Positions 13,828 through 21,817 of a stretch of DNA of 28,522 bases are shown here, piece by piece. The position numbers were made by a program, and so were the translations under genes. How positions within the stretch are numbered: position 1 is the first letter of the stretch; every line of letters begins with the position of its first letter. The notes under the pieces were generated by a model, which saw nothing but the letters and a program-made list of their open reading frames with translations, did no database searches and was not told the origin of the DNA. Source of the stretch: a virus; IMG/VR virus record IMGVR_UViG_3300032223_000997, positions 1-28,522 of that record, one strand, 5' to 3'.

Positions 13828-14467
13828 ACAAAATAAATATACAATTATTAAGCAAGCTATATCAAAAGATTTGGCTGAATTTTGTTATGGTTATTTTTTA
13901 TTAAAAAGAAAAGTTGCCAGAACTTTATTTGATGAAAGAATAATTTCACCATTTAATTCAATGTGGGGCGTATGGAATGATCAACAAGTACCTGATACTT
14001 ATTCTCATTATGCGGATGCGGTAATGGAAACATTACTTGTAAAAACACATACTATTATGGAAGAAAAAACAGAATTAAAATTAATACCTAATTATTCATA
14101 TGCAAGAATTTATAAAAAAGGAGATATATTACATCGCCATAAAGATAGATTTAGTTGTGAAATATCTACAACATTAAATTTAGGTGGAGATCCATGGCCA
14201 ATATTTATTGAACCAGATGAAACTAAAGGAAAATATGTAGATAATAATTATGTAAGTGACAATACAGTTGGAATTAGAGTAGATTTAGAACCGGGCGATA
14301 TGTTAGTCTACAGAGGAAATATTTTAGAACATTGGAGAGATGCATTTGAAGGTGAGAATTGTGGTCAAGTATTTTTGCATTATAATGATGTAAATACACC
14401 TGGTGCCAAAGAAAATATGTATGATCGTAGACCTCATTTAGGACTTCCAGCAAACTTCAAAAGATGA
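13817..14467 (+). CDS. 2OG-Fe(II) oxygenase 5
   Basis: A 216-residue protein. The iron site is read in 'YARIYKKGDILHRHKDRFSC' (95-114), with His108 and Asp110, and in 'LEPGDMLVYRGNILEHWRDA' (157-176), with His172. Between these lies 'EISTTLNLGGDPWPIFIEP' (115-133), as in prolyl-4-hydroxylase-like phage proteins. The last strand reads QVFLHYN, so the usual Arg that binds the far carboxylate of 2-oxoglutarate is not at that place; another residue may replace it, as known for some members of the superfamily. The C-terminus ends in a basic 'DRRPHLGLPANFKR'. It is the last of the oxygenases and is followed by an 11-pair hairpin at the start of the nozzle gene. Confidence 0.75.
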   Translation: MSFKQNKYTIIKQAISKDLAEFCYGYFLLKRKVARTLFDERIISPFNSMWGVWNDQQVPDTYSHYADAVMETLLVKTHTIMEEKTELKLIPNYSYARIYKKGDILHRHKDRFSCEISTTLNLGGDPWPIFIEPDETKGKYVDNNYVSDNTVGIRVDLEPGDMLVYRGNILEHWRDAFEGENCGQVFLHYNDVNTPGAKENMYDRRPHLGLPANFKR

Positions 14468-14468
14468 T

Positions 14469-14496
14469 ATAAAATCTCTTTTAATAGAGGTTTTAT
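14469..14496 (+). promoter_or_regulatory. 11-bp hairpin covering the RBS of the nozzle gene
   Basis: ATAAAATCTCT (14469-14479) pairs with AGAGGTTTTAT (14486-14496) around a six-base loop, with one T-G pair. The 3' arm contains the ribosome binding site AGAGG and the first two bases of the AUG at 14495. The stem starts two bases after the stop codon of oxygenase 5. No T-run follows it, so translational control is more likely than termination. Confidence 0.5.
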
Positions 14497-16375
14497 GCCA
14501 ATTACAAAAGTAAAATTTCCTAGACCTGGTATTAACAAACAAGATACAGTTTATGGAGCCGAAGGCGGTTGGACAGACTGCGATAATATGCGATTCCGTT
14601 ATGGAATCCCTGAAAAGATAGGTGGCTGGCAAAACGTTGCGCCACCATTCCATCTTATTGGAGTTGCTAGAGATATTCACAATTTTACAGATTTAGCAGG
14701 AGATTCATTATCTGCTATTGGTACAGATAGAAAATTGTATATTTATTATGATAACAATTTTTACGATATAACTCCAATATCTACGACTAAATCTGCTGTA
14801 TTTACATTTACTTCAGGGACAACAATTGTAAATGTTTTATCTACGTCTAATGGATGTATAGCAGGTGACTTTGTTACATTTTCAACTGTATCTGGATCTA
14901 CTATTACAAATATTACTAATTCTGAAATGCAACAAGAATTTGAAGTCTATGATACTGTAGATCAAAATAACTTTTTAATTAACGTAGCTGAACTTGGAAC
15001 ACCAGGTTCATCAGGTACTAAAACAGCCGCCGCTGCCGCTTTTCAAATTAATATAGGTGTAGACACTTCTCAATTTGGTATTGGTTGGGGAGCTGCATCA
15101 TGGGGATTTTCTACTTGGGGAACAGCTAGACCAACAGGAGTTATAACTCAAAGATCAAGGATTTGGGTTTTAGATAACTGGGGAGAAGATTTAATTGCAA
15201 CTATTTATGGTGGAAAAACTTATTATTTACAAACAAGTGCCTTTATAACATCTAGAACTACTAGAGCTACATTATTATCTAATGCTCCATCACAATCTAA
15301 TTATATGATTGTATCTTCACGTGATAGACATTTAATATTTTTAGGTACTCAAACGACACCTAATACTACTACTACATACGATCCAATGGCAGTTTTATTT
15401 GGTGATCAAGAATCTATTACAAATTTTACTCCTAGTGCAACTAATACGGCAGGTTTTCAAAGATTATCATCAGGTAATAAAATTGTAACAGCTGTTAGAA
15501 CCAGAGGTGATTTAATTATACTTACAAATACATCCGCACACCAAATGCAGTTTGTAGGACCTCCTTATACATTTTCATTTAAACAAACAGGTACAAATTG
15601 TGGAGCTATATCACCACATTCTGCTGTTGAAGCGGAGAACGTTGTCTATTGGATGTCTACTGGTGGATTTTTCCTATTTGACGGGGTAGTAAAACAGATT
15701 CCATGTTCAGTACAAGATTATGTTTATAGTGATATAGATGATGAAGAACAGTTTACAACTTATGCAGGGGTTAATCTTCAATTTGCAGAAGTAAGCTGGT
15801 TCTATGCTTCTCAGAATTCAAATTATATCAATAGAGTTGTAACTTATAATTACAGAGAACAAGTTTGGACTATTGGAACTTTATCTAGGACTGTTTGGGC
15901 ACCAAGAGATATATTTGCTTATCCATTAGCAACGGATTATGATGCTAATTCAACAGCTCAAGCACAGCCTACTGTTATTGGTCTAACAGCTGGAAGAGCT
16001 ACAGTATTTAATCAAGAATATGGTAATCAAGCAGATGGTTATTATTTGCCTGCTTATATACAAACAGCTGAATTTGCTATAGGTGATAGTAATGATTCAA
16101 TGTTTATTAAACGTTATATTCCAGATTTTAAAAATCAAGTTGGTGGAGTTCAAATGGAATTTTTAGTAAGACAATACCCAGGATCAACGGTCCAAGTTGC
16201 GTCAAGCACTGTAGTTTATTCTACAACAACTAAGGTAGATATGCGAGCGCGCGGTCGCCAGGTATCAATTAAAATGTCAACGGTTGATGGAAATGATCCA
16301 CCAAATTCAACAGTAGCAACTACATTTAGATTTGGTACTTTACGTATAGATGCACAACCAGATGGATTGAGATAA
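14495..16375 (+). CDS. Tail nozzle / DNA stabilisation protein (P22 gp10/T7 gp12-like)
   Basis: A 626-residue protein beginning PITKVKFPRPGINKQDTVYG and then GGWTDCDNMRFRYGIPEKIGGW, a start typical of podovirus proteins that follow the adaptor and form the tail nozzle as a beta-propeller. At about 100-165 there is an inserted beta segment (FTSGTTIVNVLSTSNG, then GDFVTFSTVSG) that resembles the repeat of the 3162 protein. At about 195-208 a Trp-Gly element (GWGAASWGFSTWG) resembles the N-terminus of the 5063 protein. Further blades include 'MIVSSRDRHLIFLGTQ', 'IVTAVRTRGDLIILTNTSAH' and 'NVVYWMSTGGFFLFDGVVKQ'. It is longer than P22 gp10 and shorter than T7 gp12. It is separated from the connector genes by about 10 kb of fibre and accessory genes. 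Confidence 0.75.
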   Translation: MPITKVKFPRPGINKQDTVYGAEGGWTDCDNMRFRYGIPEKIGGWQNVAPPFHLIGVARDIHNFTDLAGDSLSAIGTDRKLYIYYDNNFYDITPISTTKSAVFTFTSGTTIVNVLSTSNGCIAGDFVTFSTVSGSTITNITNSEMQQEFEVYDTVDQNNFLINVAELGTPGSSGTKTAAAAAFQINIGVDTSQFGIGWGAASWGFSTWGTARPTGVITQRSRIWVLDNWGEDLIATIYGGKTYYLQTSAFITSRTTRATLLSNAPSQSNYMIVSSRDRHLIFLGTQTTPNTTTTYDPMAVLFGDQESITNFTPSATNTAGFQRLSSGNKIVTAVRTRGDLIILTNTSAHQMQFVGPPYTFSFKQTGTNCGAISPHSAVEAENVVYWMSTGGFFLFDGVVKQIPCSVQDYVYSDIDDEEQFTTYAGVNLQFAEVSWFYASQNSNYINRVVTYNYREQVWTIGTLSRTVWAPRDIFAYPLATDYDANSTAQAQPTVIGLTAGRATVFNQEYGNQADGYYLPAYIQTAEFAIGDSNDSMFIKRYIPDFKNQVGGVQMEFLVRQYPGSTVQVASSTVVYSTTTKVDMRARGRQVSIKMSTVDGNDPPNSTVATTFRFGTLRIDAQPDGLR

Positions 16376-16548
16376 TGGCTAAATTAAATCAACCAAGACT
16401 TGCAAACGCTACACCTGAATATACACCTGCTCAATTGGATCAAATTATTAGAACATTAGAGCAAATGGTTCTTCAATTAAATTCAACCTTTACACAAGAC
16501 GTGCAAGATGCTAATGAAGCACAAGCTTGGTATTTTATAAAAGTATAA
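16375..16548 (+). CDS. 57-residue conserved-type phage protein
   Basis: A short protein starting in a TAATG overlap with the nozzle gene: MAKLNQPRLANATPEYTPAQ, then LDQIIRTLEQMVLQLNSTFT, ending in NEAQAWYFIKV. The pattern, in which a polar N-terminus is followed by an amphipathic heptad helix and a W/Y/F end, is one I have seen in many marine podoviruses after the nozzle gene. A trimeric coiled coil, as in a needle or plug, would fit the helix, but the protein is far shorter than P22 gp26. The function is unknown. The gene is confidently real by its coupling and codon use. Confidence 0.65.
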   Translation: MAKLNQPRLANATPEYTPAQLDQIIRTLEQMVLQLNSTFTQDVQDANEAQAWYFIKV

Positions 16549-16554
16549 AGAAAA

Positions 16555-16893
16555 ATGTCTAACGTATATAAGAACGCAATTTATGTAGCTACAACAACGG
16601 CTAATACAACCGTTTATACTTGTAATGCTACAGCAAGAGCCATCATTCAAAATATACAATTTGCAAATTCAACAGGTACACATACGGTATCTGCTTATGT
16701 TTATAGTTATGCTAATTCAACAACAATTAAAATTAGTATTAATGATATAGCTGCTAAAACTTCTTTTAATTTAGCTTATGGCCCTATAGTATTACAAGAA
16801 AATGATGCATTGTTATTATCTTCTGATAGTACTTCAGATGTAACAGCGATTGTTTCTATATTAGAGGTGAACAGGGGAACGTTATCAAATTAA
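16555..16893 (+). CDS. Small structural-type protein
   Basis: A 112-residue protein. It begins MSNVYKNAIYVATTTANTTV and shows alternating strands (AIIQNIQFANSTGTHTVSAY, SFNLAYGPIVLQENDALLLS). This order, 'ARAIIQNIQFAN..G...V......S......I......', with 'L..GP.VL.E.D.L...S', is typical of small beta-sandwich phage proteins, related in style to the one at 6863. It is probably a virion or fibre-accessory component. A weak purine-rich ribosome binding site (AAGAAAA) is found before the ATG. It has no enzymatic motif. Confidence 0.55.
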   Translation: MSNVYKNAIYVATTTANTTVYTCNATARAIIQNIQFANSTGTHTVSAYVYSYANSTTIKISINDIAAKTSFNLAYGPIVLQENDALLLSSDSTSDVTAIVSILEVNRGTLSN

Positions 16894-17067
16894 ATGGAAG
16901 AAATAAGAATTGTTTGTGATTCAGAAATCACAATAGTAAATTTAAAGACCGGATACATCTATAAGGATGAAGCAGAAGCGCAAGCTGATACAACTGTTGC
17001 ACCTGAAGATATAAGACGTGATGTTAAAATTATAGTTCCGCCTATTCCCTTGTTTAGTAAAACATAA
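16894..17067 (+). CDS. 57-residue conserved-type phage protein
   Basis: A protein that starts directly after the previous stop and ends in a TAATG overlap with the FkbM gene. The sequence starts MEEIRIVCDSEITIVNLKTG; its end, DIRRDVKIIVPPIPLFSKT, is the recognisable part, resembling small proteins in marine cyanophage and pelagiphage late regions. There is no helix long enough for a coiled coil, and no membrane segment or metal-binding Cys pair. The function is unknown. Being coupled on both sides it could link synthesis of the nozzle-associated proteins to the sugar-modifying genes. Confidence 0.6.
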   Translation: MEEIRIVCDSEITIVNLKTGYIYKDEAEAQADTTVAPEDIRRDVKIIVPPIPLFSKT

Positions 17068-17681
17068 TGACACCACACGAGAAGAGATTTAATCACTATA
17101 AAAGTTTAAACATTGAATTTAACAATGTATTAGATATTGGCGCTTATGAAGGTCAGTGGGCAAGATTATTTACAAGTATTTATCCAGATGCAAATGTATT
17201 AATGATAGAAGCTAATACAGAAAAAGAAGATATTCTAAAACAAATAGGTAATTATAAAATAGCTTTATTAGGATCAAAAGATAATGAAGAAGTTGATTAT
17301 TATAAATGTTTAAATGGAGTACCAACAGGCAATGGTATTTATCCTGAAAATACTGAATATGAATTTAAACCAGAGAAAAGAAAAGCAATAACATTAACAA
17401 CTTTATTAGGTTCAGAAAAAGGATTTGATTTAATTAAAATGGATGTCCAAGGATCTGAACTTAATATTATTAAAGGAGCTTTGCCTATAATAAAGAATAC
17501 AAAGTATCTATTATTAGAATTACAAACTTATCCATACAATAAAGGTGCACCTCAAATAGAAGAAGTTGTATCTTATCTACATAGTCTTGGTTTTGGGTTT
17601 GTTGATTTATTTGATCTTATGTACTCAAATAATCACTTGATTCAAGTTGATGGATTGTTTATAAATAGAAATATAAAATGA
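17067..17681 (+). CDS. FkbM-family methyltransferase
   Basis: A 204-residue protein. SAM motif I is VLDIGAYEGQWARLF (21-35), with the acidic strand-two end MIEANTEKE (46-54). The signature of FkbM enzymes, LIKMDVQGSELNIIKGA (122-138), is present, followed by LLLELQTYPYN. These proteins O-methylate sugars or polyketides. It is followed by two glycosyltransferases with ATGA and longer overlaps, so a role in decorating a glycan, either on the virion or on the host surface, is the best reading. An AATCACTATA motif (17091-17100) lies in codons 9-12 and might start transcription for the downstream genes. Confidence 0.85.
   Translation: MTPHEKRFNHYKSLNIEFNNVLDIGAYEGQWARLFTSIYPDANVLMIEANTEKEDILKQIGNYKIALLGSKDNEEVDYYKCLNGVPTGNGIYPENTEYEFKPEKRKAITLTTLLGSEKGFDLIKMDVQGSELNIIKGALPIIKNTKYLLLELQTYPYNKGAPQIEEVVSYLHSLGFGFVDLFDLMYSNNHLIQVDGLFINRNIK
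17091..17100 (+). promoter_or_regulatory. AATCACTATA motif inside the FkbM gene
   Basis: The same ten bases as at 1454 and 28051, preceded by ATTT and followed by AAAG. ATTTAATCACTATAAAAG resembles the SP6 promoter, which starts ATTTAGGTGACACTATAGAAG, but the -8 to -12 part differs. Being coding sequence, it could be chance. Confidence 0.22.
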
Positions 17682-18613
17682 CTCCTAAAGGTGGAACAGA
17701 GATATTAAAAGAACAGTTAATTAGTCAATTAGATTCAGAATCTATTGAAGGGATTAATTTAATTGGTTCTATTTGTCATCCTCAATTAATTCAAAAAAAT
17801 AAAACAAACGTTGTTTGGCAACATTTAAGTTATGATCAACCTAATGTTCAATACATGCGTGATCGTAAGTTTGTAGATTCAGTAGATTATTTTGTTTACG
17901 TTAGTCATTGGCAATACAATAAGTTTAGAGAGCATTTTCAAATACCAGAATATAAATCATTTATTATTAAGAACGCTACATATGAATTTGAAGAAACACC
18001 TAGAAATAAAGCAGGTAGAATTAGACTTGCCTATACTTCAACACCATGGAGAGGTTTAGCTATTTTTATTAAAGCTATTGATATTTTAAATAAAACTAGA
18101 GATGATTTTGAAGTAGATATATTTTCATCAACTAAGATCTATGGTGATGCTTTTGAAGAATCTGAAAAAGGTAAATTTGATGCATTATTTGAAAAATGTA
18201 AAAATACAAAGAATGTTAATTATCATGGTTATGGTCTTAATGTTCAAATAAGAGAATTATTAAAAGATACTCATATCTATGCCTATCCATCAATCTTTGA
18301 AGAAACTTCATGTCTTGCTGCCATTGAAGCAATGTCAGCGGGCTGTCATGTAGTAACTACTAACTATGGTGCCCTTCCAGAAACTTGTGGTGAATTTGCA
18401 ACAATGATTGAATTTGATTCAAGTGTTAATAATTTAATTGAAAGATATGCACAAACATTAAATTCCGTAATTGACAATTATAAAAACAATCTTTATAAAG
18501 ACGACTTAGAAATGCAAACTAAATACTATAAAAAATATTATTCTTGGAACACAAGAATACAAGAATGGAAAAACTTTTTAAATTATGTCAGAGAACAAAA
18601 AAAAACAGATTAA
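17678..18613 (+). CDS. GT-B glycosyltransferase (GT4-like)
   Basis: A 311-residue protein with a GT4-type fold. An N-terminal glycine loop (MTPKGGTEILKEQL) is followed by a part with 'NVVWQHLSYDQPNVQYM' and 'VDYFVYVSHWQ'. The donor domain has 'LAYTSTPWRGLAIFIKAI' (115-132), and the catalytic-region motif is 'FEETSCLAAIEAMSAG', in which Glu209 and Glu217 fit the EX7E pattern, followed by 'HVVTTNYGALPETCGE'. The N-terminal acceptor domain is shorter than usual in the family. It uses a nucleotide sugar; the acceptor is unknown. It overlaps the FkbM gene by four bases and the next glycosyltransferase by 29, so the three are one unit. Confidence 0.85.
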   Translation: MTPKGGTEILKEQLISQLDSESIEGINLIGSICHPQLIQKNKTNVVWQHLSYDQPNVQYMRDRKFVDSVDYFVYVSHWQYNKFREHFQIPEYKSFIIKNATYEFEETPRNKAGRIRLAYTSTPWRGLAIFIKAIDILNKTRDDFEVDIFSSTKIYGDAFEESEKGKFDALFEKCKNTKNVNYHGYGLNVQIRELLKDTHIYAYPSIFEETSCLAAIEAMSAGCHVVTTNYGALPETCGEFATMIEFDSSVNNLIERYAQTLNSVIDNYKNNLYKDDLEMQTKYYKKYYSWNTRIQEWKNFLNYVREQKKTD

Positions 18614-19331
18614 ATTATTTATAGCAACTCCTGCTTTCGGGCATCAAGTTACTACTAATTACATGAATAGCGTAATGCGATTTGTATCAACTCAACATCC
18701 TAGAATAAATGTATCAACTGCAATACATTTACAATCAGGAATGGCACTTGTTACACAAGCTAGAAATAATTGTGTAGCGTCATTTATGAAATCAGACTGC
18801 ACGCATTTTCTTTTTATAGACGCGGATATTGGATTTGATCCAGATGCTATTTATAGATTATTAGAAAAAGATGAAGAAGTAGTTTTAACTCCATACGCTG
18901 TTAAAGGATTTGGAGCTAATTATGGATTACAGTTTATTGTACACTTCCCTAATAAAGATAATGTTAAATTAGGTAAAGATGGCTTTGTAGAAATTACTGC
19001 AGGACCAACTGGATTTATGATGATTAAAAGACAAGCATTTGAAAAATTAAAGAAAGCATATCCAGATAAAAAAACTGTTAATAAACAGTTAGTAGGTAAT
19101 AAAGTAGAGATTATGGATGAAGATTGGTACACATTCTTTGAAACAGGTGTTGATCCTAAAAATGGTTATTTAGGAGAAGATATTTGTTTTTGTAAACTAT
19201 GGACAGATATTGGTGGTAGAATATATGCCGATGCTACTAGTGAATTAACTCACTTTGGTGGTCATGCTTTTAAAGGTTCTTTAAGTATGATGTTCAAGCC
19301 AAAACCTGTTGACCTTACTATAAAATCATAG
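18585..19331 (+). CDS. GT-A-type glycosyltransferase (GT2-like)
   Basis: A 248-residue protein with start KKKQIKLFIATPAFGHQVTT, a nucleotide-sugar binding strand, then 'ALVTQARNNCVASFMKSDCT' and the metal-binding DxD in 'HFLFIDADIGFDPDA' (Asp79, Asp81). A later part has 'AGPTGFMMIKRQAFEKL' (about 141-157) and 'GYLGEDICFCKLW', the usual acid-containing ED motif, ending at a His-rich 'ELTHFGGHAF'. These are features of phage and cyanobacterial GT-A proteins, distant from GT2. It presumably transfers a hexose onto a glycan or a hydroxylated residue. It is the last gene before the internal virion proteins and is followed by a 70-base gap. Confidence 0.8.
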   Translation: MSENKKKQIKLFIATPAFGHQVTTNYMNSVMRFVSTQHPRINVSTAIHLQSGMALVTQARNNCVASFMKSDCTHFLFIDADIGFDPDAIYRLLEKDEEVVLTPYAVKGFGANYGLQFIVHFPNKDNVKLGKDGFVEITAGPTGFMMIKRQAFEKLKKAYPDKKTVNKQLVGNKVEIMDEDWYTFFETGVDPKNGYLGEDICFCKLWTDIGGRIYADATSELTHFGGHAFKGSLSMMFKPKPVDLTIKS

Positions 19332-19401
19332 TAAATTACTCCTTTTTGCTTACCTTCAAGACTAGCAATCTTGCTAAATTTAATATAATATTGGAATTAC
19401 C

Positions 19402-20910
19402 ATGGGATTTTTAAATAAGATATTCAAACCAGTAGCAAAAGTATTAGATAAAGTAATACCTAACGAAATTAAACCTGCATTGCCGTTTGCTGCTGCAGCA
19501 TTTCCATTTTTAGCGCCCGCAGAATTTGCAGGGCTTGGAAGTTTATTTGGTAGTATTGAAAACCCTATTCTTCAAAGAGCTATAGCTGGTGGATTAGTTA
19601 ATTTAGGTTCTCAAGCTTCTCAAGAAGGAGCAGAAAGACGTGGAATTAATCCTTTATCATTAGGAATTGGAACTATTGGTGGTGCTTTAACTGCCCCTGG
19701 TTCAGCTTTTAAAGATTTAATGGTTCCTGGGGCACCCTATGATGCAATTAACCAAATGGAATCATATGGGACTGGTTTATCTAATTTAGATAAAATTCAA
19801 AATGCAGTTTTAAGTGGTGGAGCAAAAGCTGGTGATTTCTTTAATGCGGGAGTAAAAGGTCTTAATGACAGTACCGCTGCTGGAGGTATACTTAATACAG
19901 ATTTTTTAAAAGCATATGCCCCTGGAGCAGTAGGAGCTGCATCTGATTTAGCTTACAATTCTGCAAAAGATGCTCAATTAAAATTCCAAGATCAACAAGC
20001 CGCGCTTGGACAAACAGCAACTGCAAATAAACAAAATCAAATAGATTACATTAGAAAAGCAATGGTATCAGCAGGATTTAATTCTAATGAAATAGATGAT
20101 GCTTTAAAACGATCTGGATTTGCTTATGGAGGTAGAGCTGGATATGGGTTAGGTGGAGATGTTTTAAAAGCATTAGGGGAATTATCAAGTAATATTAAAT
20201 ATGGTGGTGGTTTTAAAAAAGGAATAGCTAGAACATATGAAAATGTTAAAAAACCTATTTTAGATAAAATAGCAAGATTTAGAGATGATATTGATATTAG
20301 AATATCAAATTATGACTATGCCGATGATTCAGGGGAATCTTATGATATTATTGTAAAACCTAAAAATAAAAAAGGTGAAACAATAATGAATAAATTAGCA
20401 GAAGAAAATCCATTTGATAGAAAAAATCCTTATGAAGGAATAAAAAAAGAAGGATATGCAGGTTCACAAGATCCTGAATATTATTTACCACAAGGTGGAT
20501 TTGGAAGTCAATATTTAGATGATGCTCTTTCAAGAGGAGCTAAAGCTTCTGGTGTAACTACAAATACAGGAGAATTTTATAGAACAAAAGATTTATATAA
20601 AACTTCAGGGGATCCTTATGGTAATACATTATATAATCCAGAACAAGATGTTTATGATGCTCTATCAAAATATCAAAAAAAAGCAGATGGTGGAATAATG
20701 AGTTTAGATGGACATGAAATGGATTATAGAGCTGCCGGTGGATTTGTACCAATAGGTCAAAAAGAACGTGCAGATGATGTCCCAGCAAGATTAAGTAAGA
20801 ATGAATTTGTATTTACTGCTAAAGCTGTTAGAAATGCAGGCGGTGGAGATATTAAAGAAGGTGCAAAAAGAATGTACCAAATAATGAAACAACTAGAAGC
20901 AAGAGCTTAA
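19402..20910 (+). CDS. Internal virion protein 1
   Basis: A 502-residue protein. The N-terminus (GFLNKIFKPVAKVLDKVIPN) and residues 27-60 are amphipathic and hydrophobic, followed by Gly/Ala-rich parts. The last 75 residues carry a block I recognise from marine phage late genes: 'DGGIMSLDG.EMDYRAAGGFVPIG', 'KERADDVPARLSKNEFVFTA' and then 'AVRNAGGGDIKEGAKRMYQ'. Proteins with this block lie with the ejected core genes. It probably enters the cell with DNA or shapes the internal core. It has an exact TATAAT at 19384-19389 upstream but a poor -35 box. It is followed one base later by the next gene. Confidence 0.65.
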   Translation: MGFLNKIFKPVAKVLDKVIPNEIKPALPFAAAAFPFLAPAEFAGLGSLFGSIENPILQRAIAGGLVNLGSQASQEGAERRGINPLSLGIGTIGGALTAPGSAFKDLMVPGAPYDAINQMESYGTGLSNLDKIQNAVLSGGAKAGDFFNAGVKGLNDSTAAGGILNTDFLKAYAPGAVGAASDLAYNSAKDAQLKFQDQQAALGQTATANKQNQIDYIRKAMVSAGFNSNEIDDALKRSGFAYGGRAGYGLGGDVLKALGELSSNIKYGGGFKKGIARTYENVKKPILDKIARFRDDIDIRISNYDYADDSGESYDIIVKPKNKKGETIMNKLAEENPFDRKNPYEGIKKEGYAGSQDPEYYLPQGGFGSQYLDDALSRGAKASGVTTNTGEFYRTKDLYKTSGDPYGNTLYNPEQDVYDALSKYQKKADGGIMSLDGHEMDYRAAGGFVPIGQKERADDVPARLSKNEFVFTAKAVRNAGGGDIKEGAKRMYQIMKQLEARA

Positions 20911-20911
20911 T

Positions 20912-21814
20912 ATGGCAGATCCAGTACCTACCTCGATAACCCAAACCTTACCTAATCCGTATTTACAAGGGGCTTATACTGCTTTAGGTGAAAGATTATT
21001 ACCTTTATTATCAACAGCAGCAGGAATTAATTATTCTTCATTTATAGGTCCTGAATTTGTTGCAGGACAAAATCAATTACAACAACAAGCTGCTGGATTA
21101 GCAGGTGGACTTGGAAGTTATCAACCTTATTTACAACAAGCTGGGCAAATGGGAACACAAGCTGGGCAAACTTTAGCAGGAGCACAACAATATGCTGGAC
21201 CACAAGCATATCAACAATTTATGTCTCCTTATCAACAAGATGTTATTAATTCAACTTTAGCAAATTATGATGTTCAAGCTAAAATTGGAGCTCAACCTTT
21301 ATCTGCACAAGCTGTAGGTGCAGGTGCTTTTGGTGGAGCAAGACAAGGTATTCAACAAGCTCAATATCAATCTTCAAGTGATTTAAATAGAGCACAACTT
21401 CAAGCAAATTTATTAAATCAAGGTTTTGGTCAAGCTAATCAATTAGCTAATCAAGCTTACAATCAACAATTAGCTGCGGCTCAAGCTCAACAAGGTTTAG
21501 GAGCTTTTCAAGGACAATTAGGTCAAACAGCACAAACGTTAGCTGGTAATCAAATTCAAGGTTTAAACACATTAGGTCAACAGCAACAACAAGTAGAACA
21601 AGCTCGATTAAGTGCTCAACAACAAGCTTTACAACAACAAGCTTTCGAACCTTACACTAGATATGGTTTAGTGGGTCAACAATTAACTGGACTTGCTGGT
21701 GGATTCCCTGGACAAGTTCAAACTTACAATCCAATTCAACCTGTTAGTCCATTGCAATCGTTCCTTGGAACAGCAACTGGTCTTGGCGGTTTAGCTGGAA
21801 AAATATTTGGATAA
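20912..21814 (+). CDS. Internal virion protein 2, Gln/Ala-rich
   Basis: A 300-residue protein with about one quarter Gln and much Ala, Leu and Gly. It has 'YQQFMSPYQQDVINSTLANYD' in the middle (about 101-121) and 'SAQAVGAGAFGGARQGIQQA', 'NRAQLQANLLNQGFGQANQL'. This set is shared by the ejection-type proteins of marine podoviruses in my experience, and resembles the helical, Ala/Gln-rich character of P22 gp7/gp20-type pilot proteins. It probably forms long helices in a tube through the envelope, which is inference. It lies between two other internal proteins with gaps of one and three bases. Confidence 0.7.
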   Translation: MADPVPTSITQTLPNPYLQGAYTALGERLLPLLSTAAGINYSSFIGPEFVAGQNQLQQQAAGLAGGLGSYQPYLQQAGQMGTQAGQTLAGAQQYAGPQAYQQFMSPYQQDVINSTLANYDVQAKIGAQPLSAQAVGAGAFGGARQGIQQAQYQSSSDLNRAQLQANLLNQGFGQANQLANQAYNQQLAAAQAQQGLGAFQGQLGQTAQTLAGNQIQGLNTLGQQQQQVEQARLSAQQQALQQQAFEPYTRYGLVGQQLTGLAGGFPGQVQTYNPIQPVSPLQSFLGTATGLGGLAGKIFG

Positions 21815-21817
21815 CAT

